Origin: Saprospiraceae bacterium
Lineage (GTDB): Bacteria; Bacteroidota; Bacteroidia; Chitinophagales; Saprospiraceae
Reading direction: 5' to 3'
DNA length: 64,000 bases
NCBI GenBank assembly: GCA_027486765.1
Contig: JAIXOO010000235.1
Location: 1 to 64,000 of the forward strand
Shown here one piece after another: positions 16,998 to 25,916 of this stretch (the first letter of the stretch is position 1; each line of letters starts with the position of its first letter). A program made the position numbers and the translations under genes. Under the pieces are notes generated by a model. It was not told where the DNA came from, did not search any database, and was given only the letters and a program-made list of their open reading frames with translations.

Positions 16998-19142
16998 TTA
17001 TTTAAAAATTGAAACGGAACCAAATTTTACAAATTCCTTTCGCCCTTCTGGCCGAATGCGCAAAACGTAGTAGTACACTCCAGGAGGTAAAGCACCGCCA
17101 TCACGGGAAGTGCCCGTCCATTGGTTTTCATAGGGTTCCTGCACAAAAACTTTGTCGCCCCAGCGGTTAAAAATGGTGATGTCACTTTTGGCGTAGTTGG
17201 AAGGGCAGCCCAGTTTGTCGATGAGGTTGAACACCAATTGGTCATTGTAGCCATCGTCATTGGGGGTAATGCCTTCCGGAAAAATCGCCCTTGGGTCAAT
17301 TTTTTCCAACTCACAAATGGCCGCTTCATCGTTGAGCACAAAGGCTACCCAACTTGTATCACAGGCATTGGGGCATTCTGCGGCGCAAATGCTGTAATAA
17401 AGGGTATCGGCACCACTCTGACCTGCTTTTGGCGTATAGATCAGCACATTGTCCACCCCGATGCTACCCGAGCCTTTTTTGCCCTGTTGCAGTACATTCA
17501 ACTCAACTAGCGCGCTGCCCGCATAAAGCTTCAGCGAGAGGGGGTCTTTATTGACTTCAATGCCGGGAAAATCCTTCCCGGAGGGTGCTGCCGGAATGGT
17601 GATTTGAATTTTAGCCTGGCTGTAATTGGCACAGCCCACTGCCGACAAGGTCCAGATCGCTTCTACGGTTCCGGCCCTTTGTGGGCGAAAAGTAGTTTGG
17701 GCATTTTGTGTATTAGCCAGGGTACCTACGTCATTGGATAAGCTCCAGCGACCACTTGTTCCGGCCGGCAAATTGCCTTGCAAGCGCAAATTTTCAAACA
17801 AACAAGCAGAAACAGCCGCTGATCCAGTGACGGTGGCGGGTGCTAAATTGCCAGTTGCGGAATTGAGCACCACGGCGAGACTAGCCTGGCAACTGCGGCT
17901 ATCCCGCACACTGATTGTATAATTCCCGGGCCCTAAGCCCGCAAAAGTAGCGTTGTTTTGAAAACTCCCCCCGCCAAGCGCATAGGTATACGGGGCCAAA
18001 CCACCCTGTGCCTGTACTTGAATTTGGCCGTCGTTGCCCGCACAGGTAGGTTGGCGCAGACTGGAAACGCTCGCGCTAGGACTGGCTGCACCTTGCAGAT
18101 TAGCCGTTGTCGTGGCAGTGCAGCCATTGGCATCGCGCACAGTGACGCTGTAACTGCCCGCTGCCAGATTGGCGAAGCTGCCCGAACTTTGGAACGCGCC
18201 ACTATTCAGGCTGTACTGGTAGGGCGATGCGCCGCCTGAGCCCTGTGCAGTGAACGCACCATTATTTTGCCCGCAGCCGGGTTGGGTCACGTTGGTGATG
18301 CTGAGACTGGGGGCACCAGGTGCAGTCAGGTTTTGCGTTTGCGTGCTGGTGCAGCCATTGCCATCGCGCACCGTGACGCTGTAACTGCCCGCTGCCAGAT
18401 TGGCGAAGCTGCCCGAACTTTGGAACGCACCGCTATTCAGGCTATACTGATAAGGCGAAGCACCACCTGAACCTTGAGCAGTGAACGCGCCGTTGTTTTG
18501 CCCACAGCCAGGTTGAGTTACGTTGGTAATACTGAGATTGGGCGCGCTGCCCGCATTCAGGGTTACATTCTGCGTGCTGGTACAGCCATTGGCATCTCTT
18601 ACACTTACGGTATAATTTCCTGCTGCAAGATTGGTAAAACTGCCCGAACTTTGGAACGAAGCACCATTCAAGCTGTATTCAAAAGGCGAAGCTCCACCAG
18701 TTCCACTGGAGGTAATGCTGCCATTGTTTTGATTACAGTTCGGAGCACTTGAGCTGATGTTCTGGCCAGGAGCACTGAACACTTCGAGACTGGTACTTTG
18801 GTTGATGTTGGCCGTACAGCCCAGGACTGTTACCGTCAAAAGGGTTGCAGTAGCGGTAGCTGAAAGGGTATGCTCCACCTCGTGTTCGTTGGACACACCC
18901 GTCAACTGAAAAGTTTGCCCACCGATGCGATAGCTAAGATCAAAAACTGCTGTATCGTTGTCATCATCATCGTCATCATTGGAAGCCAGTATGAATTTTA
19001 GGCGAAAAGTTGCCGGGCTACAGCCACCACCCACAACTTCCATGGCTCCGCTGGGAGGCAGGGTATCGTCGTCGCATTGAGCCAGAATGATGATGGGCAA
19101 AAGAAACAAACCCAAAACCAGAATGCCGATTTTTAGAGCCAT
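16998..19142 (-). CDS. T9SS-exported SprB-repeat protein with CHU_C C-terminus
   Basis: A 714-residue surface protein. A signal peptide (…LPIIILAQ) is followed by an N-terminal domain with a run of six Asp (SNDDDDDDND), then four SprB-type repeats (about residues 135-440; e.g. GGASPYQYSLNSGAFQSSG, NLAAGSYSVTVRDGNGCTS), an Ig-like/PKD-like segment, and a gliding-motility-associated CHU_C domain (about 615-714: EGITPNDDGYNDQL, ITIFNRWGDKVF, PPGVYYYVLRI). CHU_C is the type B sorting signal of the type IX secretion system. Its ATG overlaps the upstream stop (TAATG), so it is translationally coupled to the FN3-like gene. Likely an adhesin or gliding component. Confidence 0.92.
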   Translation of the reverse strand: MALKIGILVLGLFLLPIIILAQCDDDTLPPSGAMEVVGGGCSPATFRLKFILASNDDDDDDNDTAVFDLSYRIGGQTFQLTGVSNEHEVEHTLSATATATLLTVTVLGCTANINQSTSLEVFSAPGQNISSSAPNCNQNNGSITSSGTGGASPFEYSLNGASFQSSGSFTNLAAGNYTVSVRDANGCTSTQNVTLNAGSAPNLSITNVTQPGCGQNNGAFTAQGSGGASPYQYSLNSGAFQSSGSFANLAAGSYSVTVRDGNGCTSTQTQNLTAPGAPSLSITNVTQPGCGQNNGAFTAQGSGGASPYQYSLNSGAFQSSGSFANLAAGSYSVTVRDANGCTATTTANLQGAASPSASVSSLRQPTCAGNDGQIQVQAQGGLAPYTYALGGGSFQNNATFAGLGPGNYTISVRDSRSCQASLAVVLNSATGNLAPATVTGSAAVSACLFENLRLQGNLPAGTSGRWSLSNDVGTLANTQNAQTTFRPQRAGTVEAIWTLSAVGCANYSQAKIQITIPAAPSGKDFPGIEVNKDPLSLKLYAGSALVELNVLQQGKKGSGSIGVDNVLIYTPKAGQSGADTLYYSICAAECPNACDTSWVAFVLNDEAAICELEKIDPRAIFPEGITPNDDGYNDQLVFNLIDKLGCPSNYAKSDITIFNRWGDKVFVQEPYENQWTGTSRDGGALPPGVYYYVLRIRPEGRKEFVKFGSVSIFK
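18080..18755. repeat. tandem 231-bp coding repeats (SprB units)
   Basis: The word CAGCCATTG recurs at 18121, 18352 and 18583, a spacing of exactly 231 bp (77 codons). Units one and two share 56 identical bases (18142-18197 and the matching part of the next unit), while the rest of the unit differs mostly at third codon positions. A fourth, more diverged unit lies downstream in the gene. Confidence 0.9.
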
Positions 19143-19960
19143 TAGTTGCTGATTTTGATGGAAACAATTGCCGTTTTACTCGACAAAATTTGACCTTCGG
19201 TGGAACTGACCACAATCAAATAATAGGTACCATTCAACAAGTTGCCGGGCAACGCAATTTGCTCTTTTACCTGCAATTGTGCGTTGGCCGGGATGTTGCT
19301 CAAGGTTTTGGTTTTTAACAATTTATCGCTCCAATCCAGAACGCCATCTTCGGAGAAGAAGTAGCGCAACTCGGTCAATGGGGTGGCTTGTTCAAAAATA
19401 TTCTGAATCGGGGTACTGACCTCCATGTTTTCGCCTGAACGAAATACTTTATTGGGAGTTGCTACACTGCCAATGAGCAGAAAAATCTGTCGCTGCGCCC
19501 CAAATGCCTCATTCTCTGCCAATAAATCACTCGCTTCAATGGCGACAGCCCCACTTTTGCGCAAAAAGCCTTTGTCTAGTGGCCCCATTTTCGAGTTGCT
19601 TTTGCCATCATTGGCCACTACGGTGTAGTAATAATCCACGTTGGGCAAGGCCGTATAATCGCACAACCAGGTGCTTTTTTGCCAGGCATTGCTCACTTCC
19701 TGCAATGAGCTGGCCTTGGAACTGGTAGACCGAAAAACCTTGTATGCCAATGCCTGTTCACTGGCCTCCCAGCGGATGAGGATGAACTTATCGTAGATGC
19801 CATCACTGGCACTGATTTCGCGTGGCGCTTGTGGAGTAGCGGTACTACTCCAGTTTACATTTGGGGCACCCATTTCCAACTTCGAAGTATCTTCTTGCGA
19901 AAACCCTGCTCCATAAATACAGAGCACGAGGCCAAGTGAGTACAATGATTTTTGCAACAT
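19142..19960 (-). CDS. secreted protein with fibronectin III-like domain
   Basis: A 272-residue exported protein: signal peptide ending GAGFSQ, then an FN3-like module (APREISASDGIYDKFILIRWEASEQALAYKVFRSTS...YYYTVVANDGKSNS, residues about 43-125), and a C-terminal beta-rich domain that may be a second Ig-like fold. No enzymatic motif is seen. It is first in a three-gene operon; its stop codon overlaps the start of the SprB/CHU_C gene, so the two products are probably made in matched amounts and may interact at the surface. Confidence 0.78.
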   Translation of the reverse strand: MLQKSLYSLGLVLCIYGAGFSQEDTSKLEMGAPNVNWSSTATPQAPREISASDGIYDKFILIRWEASEQALAYKVFRSTSSKASSLQEVSNAWQKSTWLCDYTALPNVDYYYTVVANDGKSNSKMGPLDKGFLRKSGAVAIEASDLLAENEAFGAQRQIFLLIGSVATPNKVFRSGENMEVSTPIQNIFEQATPLTELRYFFSEDGVLDWSDKLLKTKTLSNIPANAQLQVKEQIALPGNLLNGTYYLIVVSSTEGQILSSKTAIVSIKISN

Positions 19961-20206
19961 AACTGCTCAATTTTTCTTATATCGTACCAGGTCAATAATG
20001 TTACCATAGATAAAGCCAAAATTTAAGTTTAGGTTCGAAAAAAAAGAAAAAATACACAATGGATTGATTTTCAAATATTTAAAATTTCAATGTTAAGCTG
20101 AAATTAATTTTGTGTGAATTTTTTTGGATTTTAAAAGTAACAAAAGGATACAACTGCAATATGCTCTCGAAAAATGGATTTGTTGATCATTTAACGCTTC
20201 AAAGGT

Positions 20207-21391
20207 ATGAAAATTCTAGTCGCACCATCCGGGTTTAAAGAGAGCATGATGGCTGATAAAGTCGCCGAGTGTATTGAGCGTGGCATCCGCCGCATTGTAC
20301 CAGAAGCAGAGGTGCTCAAGATGCCCATTGTTGATGGAGGTGAAGGATTTACAAAAATATTGGTTGATGTGACCAAAGGCACCCTGCATCATGTAGTGAC
20401 AATGGGGCCGGTAGGTCAACCTGTCGAGTCGTTTTTTGGATTTTTGGGTGGCGAACCCGTCAAAACTGCTATCATTGAAATGGCCGCTACTGCGGGTTTG
20501 TCACTCATCCCACCTCAACAGCGCAATCCCATGCACACCACAACCTATGGCCTCGGCGAGTTGATCAAACACGCCTTGGATGCCGGAGCACAACGGATTT
20601 TGATCGGTTGTGGGGATAGTGGTACCAATGATGGTGGTGCCGGCATGGTACAAGCTTTGGGTGCGAAATTATTGAACAAAAAAGGAGAACAAATTGCCCT
20701 CGGTGCACAAGGATTACTGGACTTACACCTCATTGATCTTCAGGGTTTAGACCCTCGGTTAAAAGAAGTACAAATTGATGCGGCTTGTAATCCACATGTA
20801 CGATTGTGCGGCAAGCAAGGCGTGGCAAGGGTATTTGGGCCACAAAAAGGAGCAACTCCAACTCAGGTTGAGCAGATGGATCAGGCCCTTAGCCATTGGG
20901 GCGAACAAATTCAGGAACAAACCGGAATCAACGTCATCAGTGTGCCAGGTACAGGAGCTTCAGGAGGCTTAGGTGCGGGGTTAATGGCCTTTCTTGGAGC
21001 GCCTTTGCACCCTCGCTACGATATCATCATGCAATACCAGCACTTGGATGAAATGCTCAAAGGGGTGGATTTGGTTGTCACGGCTGAAGGTGCCATCGAT
21101 TTTCAGACGCATCAGGGCAAAGTGCCCGTGGAGGTAGCTCGCCAGGCAAAATTGAGGGGGATTCCAGTAGTGGCGTTGGCGGGCACGATAGGGAAAGGTG
21201 CCCGTGAAAATTACGATTTCGGGATAGATTCCTACATTAGTATCCTCAAGAAGCCTTGTTCGCTGGAAACCGCAATAGAAGATAGCCCCAAATTAATCGC
21301 TTCGGCAGCCGAGCGACTCATGCGTTTCATTTTAGTAGGCATGAACCTTTCGAAACGAATTAACCTGCAAGCCCCCTTGGCGGCTGCGTAA
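20207..21391 (+). CDS. glycerate kinase
   Basis: A 394-residue cytoplasmic glycerate kinase of the GlxK/GarK (PF02595) family, which phosphorylates D-glycerate. Family signatures: MKILVAPSGFKESMMADKVAE at the start, PIVDGGEGF, GCGDSGTNDGGAGM, and GASGGLGAGLMAFLGA. Length is normal. It is followed after 21 nt by a DASS-type anion transporter, suggesting uptake and phosphorylation of glycerate or a related acid. Whether the product is 2- or 3-phosphoglycerate cannot be told from the sequence. The 246-nt upstream gap is AT-rich with no ORF. Confidence 0.92.
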   Translation: MKILVAPSGFKESMMADKVAECIERGIRRIVPEAEVLKMPIVDGGEGFTKILVDVTKGTLHHVVTMGPVGQPVESFFGFLGGEPVKTAIIEMAATAGLSLIPPQQRNPMHTTTYGLGELIKHALDAGAQRILIGCGDSGTNDGGAGMVQALGAKLLNKKGEQIALGAQGLLDLHLIDLQGLDPRLKEVQIDAACNPHVRLCGKQGVARVFGPQKGATPTQVEQMDQALSHWGEQIQEQTGINVISVPGTGASGGLGAGLMAFLGAPLHPRYDIIMQYQHLDEMLKGVDLVVTAEGAIDFQTHQGKVPVEVARQAKLRGIPVVALAGTIGKGARENYDFGIDSYISILKKPCSLETAIEDSPKLIASAAERLMRFILVGMNLSKRINLQAPLAAA

Positions 21392-21412
21392 CCATTTTGA
21401 ACAATCGTTATT

Positions 21413-22807
21413 ATGTCCAATCTTTTGAACAAGAAACTACTGTTGACTGGCTCGCTCTTGGGGAGTATTTTGGTCTTGATTTTATTCGCTACACCAGGCC
21501 TGAGCCCAATGGGAAAAACTGCACTTTTCATTTTTGGAACCTCCATAGTGTTATGGACTACTACCAAAATAGATGCCAACCTGGTCGCTTTATTGGGTGC
21601 CTTTGCGATGGCAATTACCGGGCTAAATACTGCGGAAAAACCATTATTGAGTGCACTAGGCGACCCTTTCATCATCCTGCTGATTGCAGGATTTATGCTA
21701 GGCGAAGCCTGGCAAGTATCGGGTTTGTCCACTCGCATTGCCAAGGGATTTGCACGCTACTCAAGCAATGTGGCGGGGATGTTTTATATGCTTACTACGG
21801 CATTGTTGATTTTGTCCTTTATTATTCCCTCTACTTCCGCCAGAGCAGCAGTGATGGCACCAGTTTACCTGAGTATTGCGGCAGCGACAGACAACCGCAA
21901 CATCCGAAGAGCCTTAGCACTCCTTTTTCCTAGTATCATTGTGCTCTCTTGCATCACTTCTTATTTAGGAGCAGGCGCCAATCTGATCACTGCCGATTTG
22001 ATCCAACGCTTTTATGGAACAAAAATCTCCTATACGGCTTGGCTTTTGCTGGGGGGCCCAATTGGGGTACTGAGTTGTTTCAGCACAACGTGGATACTGT
22101 TGCGCGTTTTTTTATCGCCTGAAGAGCGAAGAACCAGTCTAAAAATCACCCCTGAACCAGACGCTGGAGTGGAAAAAAAAGACGAGCCGTCCCTTCAACT
22201 TAAAACTGTGCTGGTTTCTTTCACCCTGATTGGACTATGGATGACTGAAATTTGGCATGGCATCGATCCCGGCCTAATCGCAATGGGTGGCGCCATTTAT
22301 TTGTGTCTGCCTAATTTTGGGGTGCTGAATTTTAAAACGGCCCTCAAAAAAATTGAATGGCCATTGATTGTATTTATGGCTGCAACCATTGAGATCAGTA
22401 ATGGTTTATTGAACAGTGGTTCGATTGACTACCTCATGGGAGGGGTGTCGGCTTCAATCAAACAGTTACCGGCTACGGGAGTTTTAGTGGCAATTATTGG
22501 CGTTTCTTTGCTTTCTCATTTGCTGATCAACTCTCGTACCGCTCGGGTTACTGTTTTGCTGCCACTTTTGCTACCGATGGCTGTAGCAGTAGGACAATCA
22601 GGAGCTTTGCTGGCATTCATCGCCAATGCCGCTATGGGTTACTGTCTGACTTTGACGATTAGTGCAAAACCAGTCGCGCTGTTCAGCACCATTGATGAAG
22701 ATTCTTACTCTTCGCGGGATCTCTTGCGATTGAGTGGGTACCTACTGCCACTGCATCTCGTGCTGTTGATCGGAACTTATTACGCTTACGCTGCTTTAGG
22801 TTGGTAG
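21413..22807 (+). CDS. DASS/SLC13-family anion symporter
   Basis: A 464-residue inner-membrane protein with about eleven hydrophobic segments. Two inverted-repeat substrate motifs of the divalent anion/Na+ symporter family are present: SFIIPSTSARAAVMAPV in the first half and LINSRTARVTVLLPLLLP in the second, each a variant of the Ser-Asn-Thr motif. Family members carry di- and tricarboxylates or sulphate with Na+. Its position 21 nt after glycerate kinase suggests a hydroxy-acid substrate (inference). Confidence 0.88.
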   Translation: MSNLLNKKLLLTGSLLGSILVLILFATPGLSPMGKTALFIFGTSIVLWTTTKIDANLVALLGAFAMAITGLNTAEKPLLSALGDPFIILLIAGFMLGEAWQVSGLSTRIAKGFARYSSNVAGMFYMLTTALLILSFIIPSTSARAAVMAPVYLSIAAATDNRNIRRALALLFPSIIVLSCITSYLGAGANLITADLIQRFYGTKISYTAWLLLGGPIGVLSCFSTTWILLRVFLSPEERRTSLKITPEPDAGVEKKDEPSLQLKTVLVSFTLIGLWMTEIWHGIDPGLIAMGGAIYLCLPNFGVLNFKTALKKIEWPLIVFMAATIEISNGLLNSGSIDYLMGGVSASIKQLPATGVLVAIIGVSLLSHLLINSRTARVTVLLPLLLPMAVAVGQSGALLAFIANAAMGYCLTLTISAKPVALFSTIDEDSYSSRDLLRLSGYLLPLHLVLLIGTYYAYAALGW

Positions 22808-22863
22808 TATTGTAATATTTTCAAAAATCATACGTAACATTTTTTGCTTCGTACGATATTTTA

Positions 22864-22902
22864 GGGGCGACAAAAAACAAGTGATCATTTTGCCCCACTA
22901 CT
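22864..22902 (+). repeat. short copy of the GGGGC...ACTACT palindromic element
   Basis: Starts GGGGCGAC, continues AAGTGATCATTTTGCCCC, ends ACTACT, 28 nt before the start of the sigma factor gene. It is nearly identical to the copy at 63154-63193 and matches the outer arm of the long copies. The would-be -7 box reads TCATTTTG (one mismatch) and no TTTG lies at the right distance, so the short form lacks the promoter of the long form. Confidence 0.85.
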
Positions 22903-22930
22903 TAATGACTGTGATAAACCAAAATCCTGC

Positions 22931-23503
22931 ATGGAGTACACAACTCAGGAGTTATTGATCGGAATACAAGAGAAGGATACGGAAGTTTTTCGATACCTCT
23001 ACAAGCATTACAGCGGAATGATCGCTGGTTATGTGCGCAAGAACAGCGGATCAGAAGAAGATGCTGTAGAAATGATTCAGGTCGTTATGCTCGAGCTTTG
23101 GATGGCGGTACAAAACGGACGGTACAATGAAGAAGGTAAACTGGCAAATTACATTTACCAACTTACCTCAAACACCTGGCGCGATGAGTTGCGCAAGCGG
23201 AAGAAACGTTCTTCTGAGGCCTTATCTGATGGAGAACTACAGCTAAAGGATGAAAGTGAGCTTGATTTGGTTCATGCCATTGTCAAAGACCGGCAGCTCA
23301 ATGCCATTCACGAGGCAATGGGCCAACTCGGCGAAGTTTGTCGCGACATCATCCAGATGTACCACTTGCAAAAGATCAAGCTTCAGGAAATCGCCGAACG
23401 CCTGGAATACGATTACGACAATTTGCGCAAGCGCATTTTTGATTGTCGAAAAAAATTAAAACAACTGACTGAAGGCATCTTGGCAAAAGATACTCAGGAA
23501 TAA
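22931..23503 (+). CDS. sigma-70 family RNA polymerase sigma factor
   Basis: A 190-residue ECF-like factor. Region 2: EVFRYLYKHYSGMIAGYVRKN...EEDAVEMIQVVMLELW, NYIYQLTSNTWRDELRKRKK. Region 4: LGEVCRDIIQMYHLQKIKLQEIAERLEYDYDNLRKRIFDCRKKLKQL, a variant HTH. The gene overlaps no other ORF and is followed after 11 nt by a TM/TPR protein that may restrain it. It heads the protease/T9SS gene run, so it may control those genes (inference). Confidence 0.9.
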   Translation: MEYTTQELLIGIQEKDTEVFRYLYKHYSGMIAGYVRKNSGSEEDAVEMIQVVMLELWMAVQNGRYNEEGKLANYIYQLTSNTWRDELRKRKKRSSEALSDGELQLKDESELDLVHAIVKDRQLNAIHEAMGQLGEVCRDIIQMYHLQKIKLQEIAERLEYDYDNLRKRIFDCRKKLKQLTEGILAKDTQE

Positions 23504-23514
23504 ACAGCACTACA

Positions 23515-24282
23515 ATGGAGCAGATGGAATGGCAAGAAAAACTCCGCGCCTTGAGTGCCGGAGAACTTACCCCGGATGAAGCGGCCAGTGTCCTTCGTGA
23601 AGCAGCCGAATCGGAAACAAAGCAGGCAGAATTGCAGTTTAGTCAAAAGCTGACCACGGTTTTGAAAGAACGTGACCTATTTGAAGTGAAGGGAATTGTA
23701 GCCGGGCTGATCTTGGAAGAAGGTTTGCCCGCTGCGGAACCCAGCTCCTGGCTGGGTAAATTGGGACTGAATTGGATCTTGGGCCTCTCCTTATTCCTTT
23801 TGCTTGGTACTGGAGTGTTTTTTGTCGGAAAAAGGATGGCTTGGTGGGCCATTGATCCTCAAGCTTTGGCGCAGCAATACCTTCAGCCCATGGAAAACGT
23901 GATTTACCTGGAGGACAATGAAGCGCCCGCCATCGAAGATCTACGCCAGGGGATGGCCGCGTATGATCAACAAAATTACCGGAAAGCCGCCCAGTATTTG
24001 ACGAGCTATTACGCTCAGGTACAAGACGGCAACGCTGGTCTGTTCCTGGCGATCAGCCACCTGATGGAAGGCGAAACGGATCAGGCGACGCCAATCCTGC
24101 TGAACGGCCTCCAAAAAACCGGTCCCATTCAGGAAGCCAGTCGCTGGTACCTGGCCCTGGCCTATTTGCAAAGAGCGGATACCCAGGCTGCCATCAACAC
24201 CCTGGAAGCCATCCCGGCCAGCAGCATTTACGGCCCCGAAGCCCAGAAATTACTTGAATCCCTTACGGGCGAAAAAAAATAA
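23515..24282 (+). CDS. membrane protein with TPR-like C-terminus, putative anti-sigma
   Basis: A 255-residue protein: helical cytoplasmic N-terminal part with LSAGELTPDEAASVLREA (reminiscent of anti-sigma N-domains), one TM helix (WILGLSLFLLLGTGVFFVG, about residues 82-100), and an outer C-terminal region of TPR-like helices (AAYDQQNYRKAAQYLTSYY, ASRWYLALAYLQRADTQAAINTLEAI). It lies 11 nt after a sigma factor. Topology and context suggest a membrane anti-sigma factor with a periplasmic TPR sensor. Its last codons and stop lie inside the left arm of the palindromic repeat at 24267. Confidence 0.72.
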   Translation: MEQMEWQEKLRALSAGELTPDEAASVLREAAESETKQAELQFSQKLTTVLKERDLFEVKGIVAGLILEEGLPAAEPSSWLGKLGLNWILGLSLFLLLGTGVFFVGKRMAWWAIDPQALAQQYLQPMENVIYLEDNEAPAIEDLRQGMAAYDQQNYRKAAQYLTSYYAQVQDGNAGLFLAISHLMEGETDQATPILLNGLQKTGPIQEASRWYLALAYLQRADTQAAINTLEAIPASSIYGPEAQKLLESLTGEKK

Positions 24283-24384
24283 ATGTTCATTTTGCCAAAG
24301 GATTAGATAAGTAAACGATTCATTTCAAGTGCCTTATCTAATCCTTTGGCTCGGAAAAATGAACGTTTATTTTTGCCCACTACT
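24267..24384 (+). repeat. long copy 1 of the palindromic promoter element
   Basis: Left arm GGGCGAAA...GTTCATTTTGCCAAAGG..ATTAGATAAG; a 21-nt loop; right arm CTTATCTAATCCTTTGGC...ATGAACGTTTATTTTTGCCC, then ACTACT. The element provides the last codons and stop of the upstream gene and ends next to the start of the protease gene. The reverse complement of 39421-39542 matches almost throughout, including the loop (2 differences in 21). Confidence 0.9.
24345..24375 (+). promoter_or_regulatory. consensus Bacteroidota promoter inside the repeat, driving the C1 protease
   Basis: TTTG (24345-24348), 19 nt, TATTTTTG (24368-24375): an exact match to the TTTG/TAnnTTTG consensus of the Bacteroidota primary sigma factor. 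Transcription would start close to the ACTACT end of the element, giving a very short leader before ATG 24397. Confidence 0.7.
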
Positions 24385-24396
24385 AAAATGAGCGAT

Positions 24397-25893
24397 ATGA
24401 AGCGCAGTTTACTGTTGTGGATGATTTTTTGGATGATTGGAATGGCCTCCCAAAGTGTGGCCCAAAATAGCGGGCTCCTCTGTTCGGAAAACAAATACCG
24501 AAGCATCCCCGTGTTGCCTTCTTACAGCGGCCTCAAGTACAATGAGGTGCCCTTGCGGGTCAGTTTGCGCCAATACTGCCCAGTGCCCGGCGACCAACAA
24601 CGTATGGGCTCCTGCGTAGGCTGGGCAGTAGGCTACGGCGCGCTCACCCTCATGCGGGCACAACGCCTGGGGCTGAACGACCCTTCCAAAATCACCCAAA
24701 TGGCCAATTCTGCCGCTTTTGTGTACAACCAAATCCGCTTGCAGTCCGACGATTGCAGCGCTGGGGCCTACATTGAAGACGCCCTGGCCTTGCTTAAAAC
24801 CAAAGGTGATTGCCTGGAAAATACGTTCAATTACAAAAAAATGGATTGCACTACAAACCCGGGCACCACCCCTGCCAACGAGGCTTTGCAATACCGCATT
24901 CAGGATTTTGCCGCAGTTTTTAACACCCAGGAAGAGCCCAAAAGTAAGATTTCCAAGGCATGTAAGGTCCTGGCCACTCAAACTCCTCTGGTCGTCGGCA
25001 TTGCCGTAACCACCGATTTTTGGGAAATCAAACCGGGTACCCAGCTTTGGGATCCGGCAGAAGACGCCCCCAGCAGCAGCCATCACGCTCTGGTTTTGGT
25101 GGGTTACGACAACGTCGAGAAACAATTTGAGTTCATGAACAGCTTTGGTGCTTCCTGGGGTCGCAATGGTTTCATTCGGATGAAGTACGACGATTTTGCC
25201 CGCTTGTGCAAATACGCCTACGTGCTGCTCCCCGAAGATCGGGCGGAATCGCTGGCACAGTTGCAACCCAATGTCCAAGAGACACCGAGTGCAAAAACCG
25301 AATTTTCCCTGAGTGGCACTTTCGCCTTCCGCAAACCCAGTGGTTACCTCAGCACCAGCGATGGGCAGGAAATCCCCTATTACGAAGAAGTCGCCACGCG
25401 TTGGAACACCGCAGCCGGGCTTTACGAAACGCAACAGGCCAGTTTTGAAGTAGGGGATGTCTTTCAATTGGTCGCCCGCGAGATTCCCCGGGGGCGTTAT
25501 GCCTATGTGTTCAGCCAAAGCCCGGGCAGCAAGGTCAATTTTCATTTCCCCAAAATGAACAACCAGGTAGCCACCGCAGGATTTGTTTTGGAAAAAACGG
25601 CGGAAATTGTCATTCCCAGCGAAGAATCCGTGTTGCAACTGCCGCTGCCAGGCGAAGACTTTTTGTGCATCATCTACAGTCATAGCCCCATTGCGGACAT
25701 CAGCCGCCGGGTTGAACAACTAGAAAAAAGTTCGGGCGAATTTGCCGAGCGAATCCAAAAAGTATTTGCCGACATCGCCATCCCGGCCACACAAGTGCGC
25801 TACAATGCCGATAAAATGGTCTTCAGTGCCCGACCCGACCCGGCAACGGGAAAAATCGCCGTACCTCTGATTTTAAAAGTGCTTGCACAATAG
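24397..25893 (+). CDS. secreted papain-like (C1 family) cysteine protease
   Basis: A 498-residue exported protease. ATG 24397 gives a signal peptide (MKRSLLLWMIFWMIGMASQSVAQ); ATG 24388 is an alternative but would be nearly leaderless, and the track's TTG at 24346 lies inside the repeat. Catalytic residues: Cys about 73 in MGSCVGWAVGYGA, His about 230 in SSSHHALVLVGYD, Asn about 248 in FMNSFGASWG, all in correct order. The C-terminal 200 residues form a beta-rich region with a terminal helix (RRVEQLEKSSGEFAERIQKVF). No CHU_C or Por-type sorting domain is seen. It precedes the caspase-like gene by 23 nt. Confidence 0.9.
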   Translation: MKRSLLLWMIFWMIGMASQSVAQNSGLLCSENKYRSIPVLPSYSGLKYNEVPLRVSLRQYCPVPGDQQRMGSCVGWAVGYGALTLMRAQRLGLNDPSKITQMANSAAFVYNQIRLQSDDCSAGAYIEDALALLKTKGDCLENTFNYKKMDCTTNPGTTPANEALQYRIQDFAAVFNTQEEPKSKISKACKVLATQTPLVVGIAVTTDFWEIKPGTQLWDPAEDAPSSSHHALVLVGYDNVEKQFEFMNSFGASWGRNGFIRMKYDDFARLCKYAYVLLPEDRAESLAQLQPNVQETPSAKTEFSLSGTFAFRKPSGYLSTSDGQEIPYYEEVATRWNTAAGLYETQQASFEVGDVFQLVAREIPRGRYAYVFSQSPGSKVNFHFPKMNNQVATAGFVLEKTAEIVIPSEESVLQLPLPGEDFLCIIYSHSPIADISRRVEQLEKSSGEFAERIQKVFADIAIPATQVRYNADKMVFSARPDPATGKIAVPLILKVLAQ

Positions 25894-25916
25894 TCCCTAA
25901 ATAAAACCCATTCGCC

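Noticed and set aside
16516-17012. Plus-strand poly-Ser ORF and minus-strand Met/Thr-rich ORF
   Set aside because: They are frame shadows of the Asp-rich triplet tract inside the DUF2490 gene.
18080-18755. Regular repeats suggestive of a CRISPR array
   Set aside because: Units are 231 bp, in frame, and encode SprB domains.
24409-25719. 436-residue minus-strand ORF
   Set aside because: It lies fully antisense to the C1 protease, which has catalytic motifs and a signal peptide; no domain is seen in the antisense frame.
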